Assembly (NCBI GenBank): GCA_025201345.1
Contig: JAIXMG010000009.1
Location: 186,001-250,000, forward strand
Origin: Thamnidium elegans
Lineage: Eukaryota > Mucoromycota > Mucoromycetes > Mucorales > Mucoraceae
Direction of reading: 5' to 3'
DNA length: 64,000 nucleotides
In this document: piece by piece, positions 22,480-33,194 of the stretch
How positions within the stretch are numbered: position 1 is the stretch's first letter
Layout of the letters: each line of letters begins with the position of its first letter
Notes under the pieces: model-generated
Told to the model about the DNA's origin: nothing
Database searches by the model: none
Seen by the model: only the letters and a program-made list of their open reading frames with translations
Position numbers and translations under genes: made by a program

Positions 22480-22610
22480 GTCATAAGCTAGAGGTGCTAT
22501 ACAAAAAGTTTTTTTATTTTTCTATTTCAGAAAATAAGAAACAAGTATGGCTGAGAATTAAACTCTTAATACCTGATCAGGATAATACCTGCGAAGGGAA
22601 GCGTTTGACC
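22479..22610 (+). promoter_or_regulatory. TPP riboswitch (thi-box aptamer) in the 3' region of THI5
   Basis: The conserved core is present in order: GAGGTGCT (22491-22498), GGCTGAGA (22549-22556), then ACCTGATCAGGATAATACCT (22571-22590) and GCGAAGGGAA (22591-22600). P1 can form between GGTCATAAGC (22479-22488) and GCGTTTGACC (22601-22610). P2 is AGGT/ACCT, and P3 starts AUAC/GUAU with a long A/U arm (22502-22545), as in fungal variants. P5 is CAGG..CCUG. No gene on this strand starts downstream, so the aptamer belongs to the THI5 transcript, after its stop codon. The A-rich AATAAA-like sequence near 22655 would allow polyadenylation beyond it. Confidence 0.92.
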
Positions 22611-23493
22611 TTTATTAAATTCTTTTTTTATTTATATTTTGTAACCTCTTTAAAATAAAATAAAAAAATTCAATAGTTTTTGTAAACAAATAACCTCTTC
22701 TTACTGTCATGTTGATCTTATTAAAGTTATTAGACCTCCGCAAAAAAAACAAACAAAGGGGGAAACTTCTGCAAATGACGATTTCTTGCAAAACTCCGGC
22801 ATAAAATGCAAACTTAGACGAGTTTATACCATGCTTTTTTTTTATATAGCGTATATTGTTTGGTTTCAGAGATAAACTTCAAGGAGGATAGTTATAGTTC
22901 GATGTAAATGAATCTCGCGTGTTTTCGGTACAAATAAATTTTTTTTTTTTTTTTTTTTTTTTTGCCACCCGAATGCTATTGACAAATATTATTTCTGTGT
23001 GTGCTAAAAAGATAAGGACATCTGACTTCTTGATGAGGAAACTTACATTAATAATAGAGATGTAAATCGGCACTATAAAGGAAGAAAAATAAACCCCTTT
23101 AAGGGTTCAGAGGAAAAAAAAAACTCCCCGGTGTGGTTATTTCCATGTACTTAATTTGCTTTAAAAAAGATTATTATGACCTTTTAGATGTATTTCAAAT
23201 GTTTATATATATTACTACTACTTTTTTCCTGTTTTCACATGAATAAAAACTGTCGGTAGCATTGACTGACAGTTTTTTCTTCTTCCTTTTTGGTGTATAA
23301 AAAAATGATTTATATGTATTTTGTAAAAAAGAGACAGAAAAGAAAGAAATAATTTGTTTTTAAAAAAAAAAATTAAAAAAAAAAAATTCGGAATTGTTGT
23401 GTATTTTTTTTTTTAAAAAAAAAGAGAGAAAGAAAGAAAAAAAGAAAGAGAATTAGAGAGAGAAAGAGAGAGAAAGAGAGAGATAAAATCTAT
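22611..23493. other. Convergent intergenic region, THI5 and eIF3L 3' ends
   Basis: It contains poly-T (22938-22962), purine-rich GAAA/GAGA repeats (23420-23483) and the hairpin listed separately. No gene is seen. Confidence 0.6.
23245..23277. repeat. 13-bp stem-loop between convergent genes
   Basis: AAAAACTGTCGGT (23245-23257) pairs with ACTGACAGTTTTT (23265-23277) across a 7-nt loop, with one G-U pair. It is near-symmetrical, so it can form on both transcripts. A eukaryotic role in 3'-end formation or RNA stability is only a guess. Confidence 0.6.
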
Positions 23494-25141
23494 TTAAGCC
23501 TTGCTAAGTTCCAAGTTGGCCAAGATATCTTCGCAACGGTTAATGTTACGTAAGAACCAATCACCATAACGACGACCAACCTTGGATTCAGCAATATGAA
23601 CAACATCTTGCTTTAAACAGAAATCAAGATCGGAAGTAGGTAAATATTCACCTTCCAAGAGGTTACCGCTGACCCACTTGTATTGACGAGACTTTTGCTT
23701 AAAGATCAATAATTGAGTGGTAAGTTCATCTGAATCGATTTCCAAAAATTTGGCCAACTTTTCAATACCCATAGAGGTATAAAGCTTCATAAATGAGCGA
23801 AGTGTAGGGAGGTTCATTTGGTTCTTGATATCTGCCATAAACACCTTGAGTTGGTTTTGATGAGGATCAGTACCCTTACCGGTAGGTGAAAGGAACTTGG
23901 GACAAGCAAATTGGAATAAATCAACATAAACTGCAAGAGAATCTTCTCCCTTTTGCATCTTGAAAAGTTGTTCACCGTACTTTTCACGAAGTTGAGAATG
24001 AATGTTTTCATCTAATCTAGTAGGACAAAGAGCAATACAGATAGCTAAAAGAGCATACATTTGATCTCCCTTTTTAGCAATTTGATCAAATTGGTATGAG
24101 CGAGAATGATATTGCTTGGTTCTTTGAATGAAAGATAAAACGGTTGAGAAAGCCTTGATGGCATCAGCATATCTGCGGAGCATCATGTAAGCGAAACCAA
24201 CATAATAATAAGTAGTGACATGACAGGCAGTAACACGGGCAAACATAGCCTTCTTGTTTAAAACGATGTTATCCATCATCTTTAAAGCCAAAACATAATC
24301 ACCTAATAAACAATGAACACGTACAAGACCTACAATAGAGAAATAACCCAACATCTTATAAAGAGGACGAGATCCATATTCACCAGCTGCTTCCATCATA
24401 TCACCGCCGTTCTTGCTAACTAATAATTGTTCATTGATACGAGATTTTTGAATAAAAGAATAAAGTACGTTTAAAACACTGTAACAGCTCCAAATTTGTG
24501 AATTTTCCTTTAATAAGTCGGCTTCTTGGTCAGACTTTCCCTTGATACGGTCACGATAATTACAGAAAGATTGGAATTGGTAAATGAATTCGTCAATAAT
24601 ATCCCAAAGCCATTGGTTAGGCAATTCTAAAGAAACAGGTCCATCAGAGTCTAATAAAAAAAAAAGGGAACATTAGTGATTTTGCTACTTTCAAAAAAGG
24701 TCTACATTGTTGCCATTGTTGAATATTTACTCAAGATATAGTTGAAAAGATCACAATAGTTTTCATAAGAATGGAAACGTTGTTCCAAAGTAGGAGTCAA
24801 ACGAGCATAAATGTGACGATAATAAAGTTCGCGATACAATGTTAAAAATACTTGATCTAAAAAAGAAAAAAAAGTATTAAGATAGAATTCGTGCATGTAT
24901 ATATAAAAAAAAGTGGATGTATTACCATCATTGACAAGAGGGGCAATGACTTCAGCTTCAGGCCAAGCTTGCTTTTGATAATACTTTTCGGTCAACTTGT
25001 TGAAAGAGCTATCAAAGATATTGTGGAGTTCATAAATGTTGCTATCAATGACGTTACGGTAAAAGTGAAGAATAAAGTTTCTAACGCCATCAGGAATTTG
25101 AGCAGTTGTGGTTTGGCTAGAAACAACTGTTTTTTTTTTAG

Positions 25142-25173
<32 letters not shown>

Positions 25174-25324
25174 AATTTCTTGCTCGTAAAAATTTTTTTT
25201 TAAATAAAATTTTACCTTCAGTATCAAAACCATCATCAACTTCGTTATTTTGAGAATAACGAGCTTGAGCAACAAGCTCGACTTCGGCGATCAAATCGTC
25301 TTCTTCAAAAGTATCTTGATACAT
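23494..25324 (-). CDS. Translation initiation factor eIF3 subunit L
   Basis: Four exons, 25324-25216, 25126-24926, 24856-24731 and 24650-23494, are all GT-AG and in frame and give 530 aa. The conserved body includes KAWPEAE-type text (KQAWPEAEVIAPLVND), LYRELYYRHIYARL, NQWLWDIIDEFIYQFQSFCN and IWSCYSVLNVLYSFIQKS. A PCI-like helical region follows around MLGYFSIVGLVRVHCLLGDY, and the C-terminus contains KVGRRYGDWFLRNINRCEDI. Subunit L is a peripheral eIF3 subunit that stabilises the 43S complex. It is found in filamentous fungi and animals but not in S. cerevisiae. One intron carries a 28-nt poly-A run on the plus strand. The gene is divergent from GCN20. Confidence 0.93.
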
Positions 25325-25582
25325 TGTTATTAACTTTTTTTTAAAAAAATGAGATTAACAAAGTTTTTATACGAAAAAAAAAAAACAAATATTTTTACCC
25401 CGAAAAAATCGCGCTATATAGAAAAGGGGAGAGAGGGAGGGGTGCACTGAAGGAACAAAAGTCACACTGTATTTATTTCAAAAAACTTAGCCACCAAAAA
25501 AAATAAAATAAAAAAATACTCAGCAACAAAAGTACAAAGGGGAAACTTCTTGTTTAAAGCAAACACCAAAAAAAAAAAAAAA
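25325..25582. promoter_or_regulatory. Bidirectional promoter of eIF3L and GCN20
   Basis: A 258-bp region lies between the two start codons, with T-rich and A-rich leaders on either side and a central GGGGAGAGAGGGAGGGG purine patch (about 25426-25442). Only promoters of these two translation-related genes can be here. Confidence 0.6.
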
Positions 25583-27910
25583 ATGTCGCTTCAACTTATT
25601 CGTAAGGCAGTTCCTGGAGCTGACGAAGCAATTATTGAATATATTGAAGGATATTTACGTGAAAATGACTTTGAGGATGATGAAGATGCCGTAACCGATT
25701 TCATTAAGCCCATCTTGATCGATGCAGGAGGCGACGAAGATAAAATCAATGAGCTTTGTGAACATTTATCCGAGCTCTTACAAGCCAACCAAAGAGCAAC
25801 CGCACCTGCCAAATTATCTAAATTAGAACATTCATTCACCATGAATACCCAAACCGGAATTTCCGCTACTTCCAGTTTAGGAAAAGGCGCAGTAGATTTA
25901 GAACATGCATCTGGTCGCAGAGTTCAATCTCAAGTAAATCAAGACAAGTTGCGTAAAGCAGAGTTAAAGATTGCCGCCAAGATGGCTAAGCGTAACGAAA
26001 AGAACAATATCAAGGTTGAATATGAAGCTTCTCGCTTATTAAACGAGCAAAAGGCCTTGCAAGAAGAATACAAAATGTACAATCCTATTTTGGATTATAC
26101 TACTACCAAGGGAAAGAACAAGGATATCAAGATCGAGAATTTCGATATCTCTTTTGCTGGTCGTCGTATTTTAACAGATGCCAATTTAACTGTTGCCTTT
26201 GGTAGAAGATATGGTGTTGTCGGTAAGAACGGTATCGGTAAATCTACTTTACTTCGTGCCATGTCTCGTCGTGAAATTTCTGTACCTGCTCATATTTCAC
26301 TTTTATATGTTGAGCAAGAGGTAAGTACTAATACGTATGTACAATTCTTTTTTCTTTCAGATTACTAAATAAATAAATATATATATATATATTAGGTTGT
26401 TGGTGATGATACACCTGCTCTTGAAGTCGTTCTTCGCGCCGATGTCTGGCGTGAACATTTGCTTGAAAAGGAACGTAACTTGACTCACCGTATTAACGAG
26501 ATTGAATCTGAACAAAACGACGAAGATTTAACTGAAGAAGAAAAGAGAGAGTTAGATGCTGAAAGAGATAGATTGGATATTGAGATGAAGGAAGTATTCG
26601 CCAAGTTAACAGAGATTGAAAGTGATAAAGCAGAGAGTAAGGCATCAGCTATTTTGGCTGGTCTTGGTTTCAGCACTGCCGAACAAAAGAGACCTACCAG
26701 AGAGTTCTCTGGTGGTTGGAGAATGAGAATTTCACTTGCTCGTGCATTGTTCTGTAAACCTGATGTTTTAATGCTTGATGAACCTGATAACATGTTGGAT
26801 GTAAGTTTTGTTGTTTGTAACCAAATTGTTTTATTTGTGTGTACTTACAAAAAAATATCTTGTGTATATTAGATCCCTGCTATTGTTTGGTTAGAAAGTT
26901 ACCTTAAAACATGGACAAATACTTTACTTGTTGTTTCTCACGACAGAGAATTTTTGGATGAAGTTGCAACTGACATTTTATACATGCACTCTGAGAAATT
27001 AGAATATTATAAGGGTAACTTTACCAACTTCCACGCTACAAGAGAGGAACGTCGTAAAGCACAATTCAGAGAGTACGAATCTCAAGAACAATACCGTAAA
27101 CATCTTCAAGACTTTATTGATCGTTGGAGATATAATGCTAAACGTGCTCCTCAAGCACAATCCAAGATTAAGATCCTTGAAAAGTTACCTGTTTTAGAAC
27201 CACCAGAGGCTGAGAAATTGATTACCTTCCAATTCTCTGACCCTGATCAATTATCACCACCTATTCTTCAAATGTCCGAAGTCACCTTTGGTTATACACC
27301 TGAAAAGACCATTATTAAACACGTCAATATTGACTTAAGAATGGATTCACGTATTGCTGTTGTTGGTCCTAATGGTGCAGGTAAATCTACCATGTTAAAG
27401 TTATTAACTGAAGAAAATAAGCCTTCTTCTGGTATTGTGCATAGAAACGGTCGTCTTCGTATCGCTTACTTTACTCAACATCATATTGATCAACTTGACT
27501 TAACAAAGAATGCGGTTGGATTTATGGCAGATCAATTCCCTGGTAAATCAGAAGAAGAGTATCGTCGTCATTTAGGTTCATTTGGTATTACTGGTATGGT
27601 AGGTCTTCAAATTATGAAGACTTTATCTGGTGGTCAAAAATCTCGTGTCGCTTTTGCTTGTCTTAGTATGCAAAACCCTCATATCTTGGTTCTTGATGAA
27701 CCTACTAACCATTTGGATATTGAATCAATGGATGCCTTACAAGAGGCTCTTGCTCAATTCAAGGGTGGTGTTATTATTGTTTCTCACGATGAAAGATTTA
27801 TTAACACTGTTTGTAACGAAATTTGGATTTGTGAAGGTGGTATTCTTACCAAGTTTGAAGGTACTATTAAAGATTATAAGAATGTTATCTGTCCCAAGGA
27901 CACTCCATAA
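25583..27910 (+). CDS. GCN20: ABC-F ATPase, GCN20/ABCF3 type
   Basis: Three exons, 25583-26320, 26396-26800 and 26873-27910, give 726 aa. An upstream in-frame start at 25550 is A-run leader; the ATG at 25583 gives the normal MSLQLIRKAVPGADE-type beginning. Two ABC domains are complete. The first has Walker A GKNGIGKST (about residue 213), signature FSGGW (about 349) and Walker B LMLDEP (about 371). The second has GPNGAGKST (about 545), LSGGQ (about 632) and LVLDEP (about 652). There are no membrane segments. Gcn20 binds Gcn1 on ribosomes and supports Gcn2 activation in amino acid starvation. The residue after the first Walker B reads DEPDNMLD instead of the usual DEP(T/S)NMLD. Confidence 0.95.
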
Positions 27911-27960
27911 ATCGTTTTTTTCTCAAAGAAAAAATATTTACTGTATACATAATAATAAAA

Positions 27961-27962
27961 TA

Positions 27963-28007
<45 letters not shown>
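27961..28007. repeat. (TA)n microsatellite between convergent genes
   Basis: About 20 TA units lie in the 118-bp gap between the GCN20 stop and the F-box gene stop. Confidence 0.9.
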
Positions 28008-28011
<4 letters not shown>

Positions 28012-28028
28012 TTGTACTATTTTATTGC

Positions 28029-29996
28029 TTAAAATATTGAAAATGTAATGTCGGATACAGTCTTTATATGAAAGATGATTGTATATAGTAAAGGAATTGA
28101 AGCCCCTCGTTTTAGCCGGATATCGTTTTCCACCTGTACATAGTCCCCTGAAATACTTTGGTAAGTATGAAAACTAGTTCTGTTTTCATACGAATCGGTC
28201 ATATTTTTAAGTTTAATCAAGATGAGATACTCACGTTCATATATCGATGGTACCGACAGATGTAGTTCTTGCAAGTGTTTATGATCAGTTAAATCCAATA
28301 AGAAAGTGCCTTGCGGCTCCACTCGTTCAGATGGATTACTGTAAAAACGACCCAATAAATGTTTAAGCTTTGGTACGATAGGTTCGTCATCGAGTCTATC
28401 ACTTTCTATTGTCAGGACACGTATATCAGGAAAGAAATCCTTGCTGAGACGAGACAAGTCTCTAATATGAGCGCTCGCTACACCATATTCTCTTACATAC
28501 TTGGCAATATATTGGCAATCGATTTCTGATTCAGGTTCATTTAACTGATGCGTGTAAATCTTCAAGATATCTATATGACTAAAATTAGCCAAAGCGTACT
28601 TTACCACACCATTGGGCTCATTGTTCGTGACGATTATATCTAATTCTTTCTTCTGGCCTACCATCACAATTGGACTGATATCTACTAAAAACGGAGACGA
28701 AAGATTGGTATGATTTCTAAACATAAAATCGATATATGCTATAGCATATTCAAAGTACAAGTGTTGATCATTTGCAATTTGGAAACTAAAGTTTGTTGAT
28801 TTATTGATAGGTCGTCTTTGTTTAAAGAATAAATGAAACCTTGTATGAGAAGATCGGAGTTTTCTTGAAGGACCTTTCAAGGTATTGAGAAACGTACACA
28901 GTAAATTGGTTTGTCGGTGGATGATTGGACTTATACTTTCTATTGTTACTGAACTAGATAATACGCTCATGGTAAATACCAAGTCTTTAATTAAACTAAG
29001 GTGATTGGCAAATTGAAGGATTGTCGTTTGACAGTTTTGATCTAACCAAGTATGTATATTGGTTCGAGTCAATCTCAGTTTGAACCTTTTTAAAGACGGT
29101 ATATGCGATACAATGTATTTCATTTGCGATGTGTTGATGGTAGGCAATACTAATGAAAGTGTTGTTAAATTAAAATGAGGAGTGGATGGTAAATAATCCG
29201 GTACTCTTTCATTAGAAATATCATGTAAATATTCGTGCTCGTAAACTTGTATACATAGTTTTCGCGTATCTCGAGGGAATTCATCGTAATTATCAGGCAA
29301 GTAAAAACTGTTTAGTACTGTAAATTCGACGAGGCTAGGGCACTGACAGAGAAAGAAAGCCATTAATGATTCATCGTAGGCTTTGGGAATCCTAAAAGCA
29401 TAGTTGTTATGAATAGTTAGATGAGTAAGTTTAGTGTAAGTATGAATACACTTCATCCAACGTTCTAAAGTCATGTCGGAAAATGTTATACGCGTAATGG
29501 TTTGATGAAATTGTTGGCATAAATTAACATGACATCCTATTATTGCTTCATATAATAGTGAAATCTCTGTTGGTACTTCAGGGTGTTTGCGAACAATAAT
29601 TTCTTGAATCCGTGGTAAATTCATGTGGAAATCATGTGAAAGAAGCAGACCAAAAATCTTGCCAAACAAGAACGGACTATCCGAGAAATCCAACACTTTT
29701 AAATTTGAAAAATTACATAATACACTTTGAACAAAATGTTTTTCTTGTGAAAAGTTAGTCTTGATTTCTGTTATAACTAGTTTTTCTATTGTGTTTTTGT
29801 ATCGATATATAGGATGTGATAAATCTATTATTCCAGGAATATTGTTTTCAATATGTAGTTCTTTATAGAATAAGACACTGGCAGAGGATGACCATAATTT
29901 ACAAACGTATATACATTGATATAAAGTTGAGTGAGGTAAGTAGAGTAGAATATCTTCAAGTATTTCGGTAGGAAGATTTTGTGGTCCCAGGAGCAT
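28029..29996 (-). CDS. F-box / leucine-rich-repeat-like protein
   Basis: Single exon of 655 aa from the ATG at 29996. The first 45 residues form an F-box (LPTEILEDILLYLPHSTLYQ then CKLWSS), which would bind Skp1 in an SCF ubiquitin ligase. The rest consists of irregular repeats with L..L.... patterns (for example LTHLTIHNN, LVEFTVLNS, LTTLSLVLP, IDILKIYTH) that fit a divergent leucine-rich-repeat domain. The target is unknown. Such F-box/LRR proteins are numerous and fast evolving in Mucorales. It has no introns, unlike most genes here. Confidence 0.85.
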   Translation of the reverse strand: MLLGPQNLPTEILEDILLYLPHSTLYQCIYVCKLWSSSASVLFYKELHIENNIPGIIDLSHPIYRYKNTIEKLVITEIKTNFSQEKHFVQSVLCNFSNLKVLDFSDSPFLFGKIFGLLLSHDFHMNLPRIQEIIVRKHPEVPTEISLLYEAIIGCHVNLCQQFHQTITRITFSDMTLERWMKCIHTYTKLTHLTIHNNYAFRIPKAYDESLMAFFLCQCPSLVEFTVLNSFYLPDNYDEFPRDTRKLCIQVYEHEYLHDISNERVPDYLPSTPHFNLTTLSLVLPTINTSQMKYIVSHIPSLKRFKLRLTRTNIHTWLDQNCQTTILQFANHLSLIKDLVFTMSVLSSSVTIESISPIIHRQTNLLCTFLNTLKGPSRKLRSSHTRFHLFFKQRRPINKSTNFSFQIANDQHLYFEYAIAYIDFMFRNHTNLSSPFLVDISPIVMVGQKKELDIIVTNNEPNGVVKYALANFSHIDILKIYTHQLNEPESEIDCQYIAKYVREYGVASAHIRDLSRLSKDFFPDIRVLTIESDRLDDEPIVPKLKHLLGRFYSNPSERVEPQGTFLLDLTDHKHLQELHLSVPSIYEREYLILIKLKNMTDSYENRTSFHTYQSISGDYVQVENDIRLKRGASIPLLYTIIFHIKTVSDITFSIF

Positions 29997-31467
29997 GTTT
30001 AATTAAACCTCGAAGAAGAGGAAGAAGAAAGGTGAACGAAAAGATGTAGATTCATTTATATATGTTTTATACAGATGTTGTCTTGAGAACTTGAGAATGA
30101 ACTTGCAATAACAACAGCAACAATATATACAAGTATAAATGAAGCCTTATAAACCGTCATTAAAGGTGACTTTATAACATTTTTTTTTTGTAGTCATTAA
30201 TATTTAAGGACAACATTTCTTTTTCAAGGTACATTGTATATTCTGTCTGTCAAAATAAAATGCATTATTCTATTATTCCGGTTGTGCTACATGAACCTTT
30301 TTATATAAAGAAACTGGCTTTGTAAAATTCAGGGGGTTCTTGATGACCGTAGTTACTTGAAAAAGAGAAATATTTCCCTCTTTTCTATTCAAATAAGACC
30401 TATTTAAAGAAAATTATATAAATTAAGGAAATATATCTTTAAAAGAGATAATTGTGTTATTGGCAAATATTTATACTTTATAACTTTCTATATTTAGACA
30501 AAAAGAAAAACTAGTTTAAAATTGAATGCTTTTTTCGCCAAATGAAAAAAAAAAAGATGTAATAAACTAAGTAACCGTAAAAAGGTTCTGAATAAGGAAA
30601 CTTGATATATAAAAAAACAAGTGTTTTTTTTTCTCTTGGCAGTAACATGTGTCATTTTGTAAAGGTGATCTCCCTACTCTGTTTATAGAATAAATTAATT
30701 ACAGCCTAATGAAGATAAAAAAAGAAAGTGTTATCTATAATAAAGGTAAAACCGTTGCCAAAGCACGCCACTGATTCTGGCTTTTACACTCTTTTTTTTT
30801 TTTTTTTTTTTTCTTTTTTTTTTATTCTCGAAGAAGATCCTTTTAATAACATTTGATTACGGGTCTAACTGCTAGTTTCTCAACCGAGAGAATACCAAAC
30901 ACTGCTTTATCCTAATAAAGTAGACATGCTCTTTTTATATATATATATAAAGAGGGGGTGATTTATATACGGTACATGTCCCATAGTAGTATCAACTTTA
31001 TTCAAAGAGCAAAAAAAGAATTAATTCCATCATGATGTGATTACCCTAAAAAAAAAAAAAAAAAAAAAAAAAGATTTACAAAGACTATTACATTTTTAGC
31101 CTCGGCTGGGATCATCGCAATTTAAAGTGGTACAGAACGTTAAGTCATTCATCCGGTATGCAGTATATTTCAGCTGGACTTTCAGTTTAACACAGATAAA
31201 TGTAGTACTGCAGAAAGTTAAAAATACGTTATCATTTAATATGTTTTACTACTGAATAATAAAAAAAGGCTTTTCAGTGTGTTATGTGAGTGTGTACCAG
31301 TGATAAAGTAAACACATGAATAAAAGAAAAAAAAAAAAGGGACTATTTCTGAAACGGTCTAAATAAATAAATATTAAAAGGCCTATTTTTTTTTTTTTTT
31401 TTTGAATAAAAAGGGATCGTCGTCATTTTTTGATATCGTAGATCTTCTTTTAAATCTAAAAAAAAAA
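29997..31467. other. Intergenic between divergent F-box and O-fucosyltransferase-like genes
   Basis: About 1.47 kb is AT-rich with poly-T (30789-30829) and poly-A (31048-31071) runs. I see no coding patch, tRNA or repeat family member. Both promoters must be here. Confidence 0.55.
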
Positions 31468-33077
31468 ATGATTTCTCTTACAAAAAAGTATACTTTATTC
31501 ATAGTGATATTTGTTTGCTCATTATCAATACCTTATTTACTATACACTATTGGAGCTATTCCAATATATTATGACGTATCGAGGCCATATCAATATCCTC
31601 CCATGGTTAAATACAGCTTTAAATGGCCTAAGATCACTTCGTTTAGCCCATCATCTCGTCATCATCAAAAAGATATCTATAAAGAAATAGACCAAAAGTA
31701 TTGTGGACAAGATAGATGTAAATTTTTATTACCTATTACTATTACTGAACAAGGTAAAAAAAAAAAAGAAAAAAAAAAGGGAATCTAGTTTAAATTTAAT
31801 TTACTTAATATGAATATAATTTTTTTTTTTTAGAATCAAAAGCTCAGTTACATTTCAGACAACTTGCTTTTATGGCCGGAAAGATAGGTAGAACCATTGT
31901 CCTACCTAACGTGTATAACAGTCATTTCGGTTCATGTTTACCAAACACATTTGATTTTTATTATGATCGAGGTTGGTTAGAGACCAATCAAAATCGATTC
32001 AATTACATCACCATGAAAGATTTTAAGTTATGGATATCCGAAAGACAAAAAGCAGGTGTAGTTCCGACTGGACAAGAAATTTACATGCAACGATCTCAAC
32101 AGTCTAGATTTTTAAAGAATGTTAAAAACTGTTTTCGAGATGCTTTTGATTTCTCTGGTAGACCAACTGTAAACTATCAAATATTGGATCGTCCCAGTCC
32201 CCCTAAAAATATGAATTTAACTGATACTATAATGAAATTATTAAGTGATGAAGCTAGACAACATGAATACATTGATCAATCTTTAATTAGTGCTGATATT
32301 CGGCATGTTGAAATACCTCCTGTTGACGTGATACATTTGTTTTATGATAGAAGGTAATTTTTTTTTTTTTTTTAATTTGTATACAATGTTGTACTTATTT
32401 TTTTTATTTTTTTTTTTGCGCGCGTAAATAGATATCAATTTATGAGTAATAAAAAAGTCAACGAGCCCATTTCTTATAATAAACGATGGGTAGAGATTGC
32501 CGATAAAATATCCAGCCAACTGAAACCTTATATCGCTATCCATTGGCGTATGGAAAGGCTAGAACCTGTGTCTAATCTATTACCCTGCGCCATAAATTTA
32601 GTAAATGACATTCAAAAGCTCGAAGGCCAATCAAATGAAGTTCATCCTCATGTATTTCTATTGACGGACTATCCTCACCTATTAAATTCTACGGGTGCTG
32701 TACCAGAATCCAAATCATTTTTATCAAAGCAATTGAAACCACAACATCATGAAGCAATTCAATACTTGTATCGACACTTGAATATAACACTTACAACTAT
32801 TCAAGATCAAAAGATTCATTATGACCAATTACCTAAACAAAATTGGAACTTAATCGGTATTGATACAGAAGGAATAATCGATCGTAGTGTGCTGGGTATT
32901 ATTGATAAATTGGTAGCCATGAAAGCCCAATGGTTCTTTGCTGGTAAACCTGGTATTTGCGCAAAATCAAGTAGTTTTACAGGTCGTATTTCTTCTAGTA
33001 GATTACGCGAGTATATAAATGGTGATGAAAGTATCATTGTCCCGTTAAAAGTCTTTGATTTAAAAGGGGCTACATAA
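31468..33077 (+). CDS. O-fucosyltransferase-like type II membrane protein
   Basis: Three exons, 31468-31753, 31834-32353 and 32432-33077, give 483 aa. The ATG at 31468 is chosen because it immediately precedes a signal-anchor helix (YTLFIVIFVCSLSIPYLLYT); an earlier in-frame codon at 31402 is not ATG. The luminal part has LHFRQLAFMAGKIGRTIVLP and IAIHWRMERLEP near residue 290. It ends with WFFAGKPGICAKSSSFTGRI. The (I)HWR.E motif and the C-terminal S(S)FTG.I are the GDP-binding landmarks of the O-fucosyltransferase-like superfamily. The acceptor and whether the donor is GDP-fucose are unknown. It is tail-to-tail with the synthetase gene, with 117 bp between stops. Confidence 0.75.
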
Positions 33078-33194
33078 ACAAAAACAAAAAAACCTGTATA
33101 TAAACATAGTGTAACATATCCCCCCCTCCTTCTCGTCATCTCTTTTTTTATTTGGTTTTTGTGTAGCACACTAATTTTTTTTTATATATAATAT

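Noticed and set aside
23245..23277. Bacterial-type terminator (stem plus T-run)
   Set aside because: The genome is eukaryotic, so it is listed only as a stem-loop.
25550..25582. Upstream in-frame ATG of GCN20
   Set aside because: It would add a poly-lysine leader from an A-run; the ATG at 25583 matches the usual start.
29055..29075. GGTTCGAGTC-like B box
   Set aside because: It is inside the F-box coding exon with no matching A box or stem.
31402..31467. Earlier start for the O-fucosyltransferase-like protein
   Set aside because: The codon at 31402 is not ATG, and the signal anchor follows the ATG at 31468 directly.
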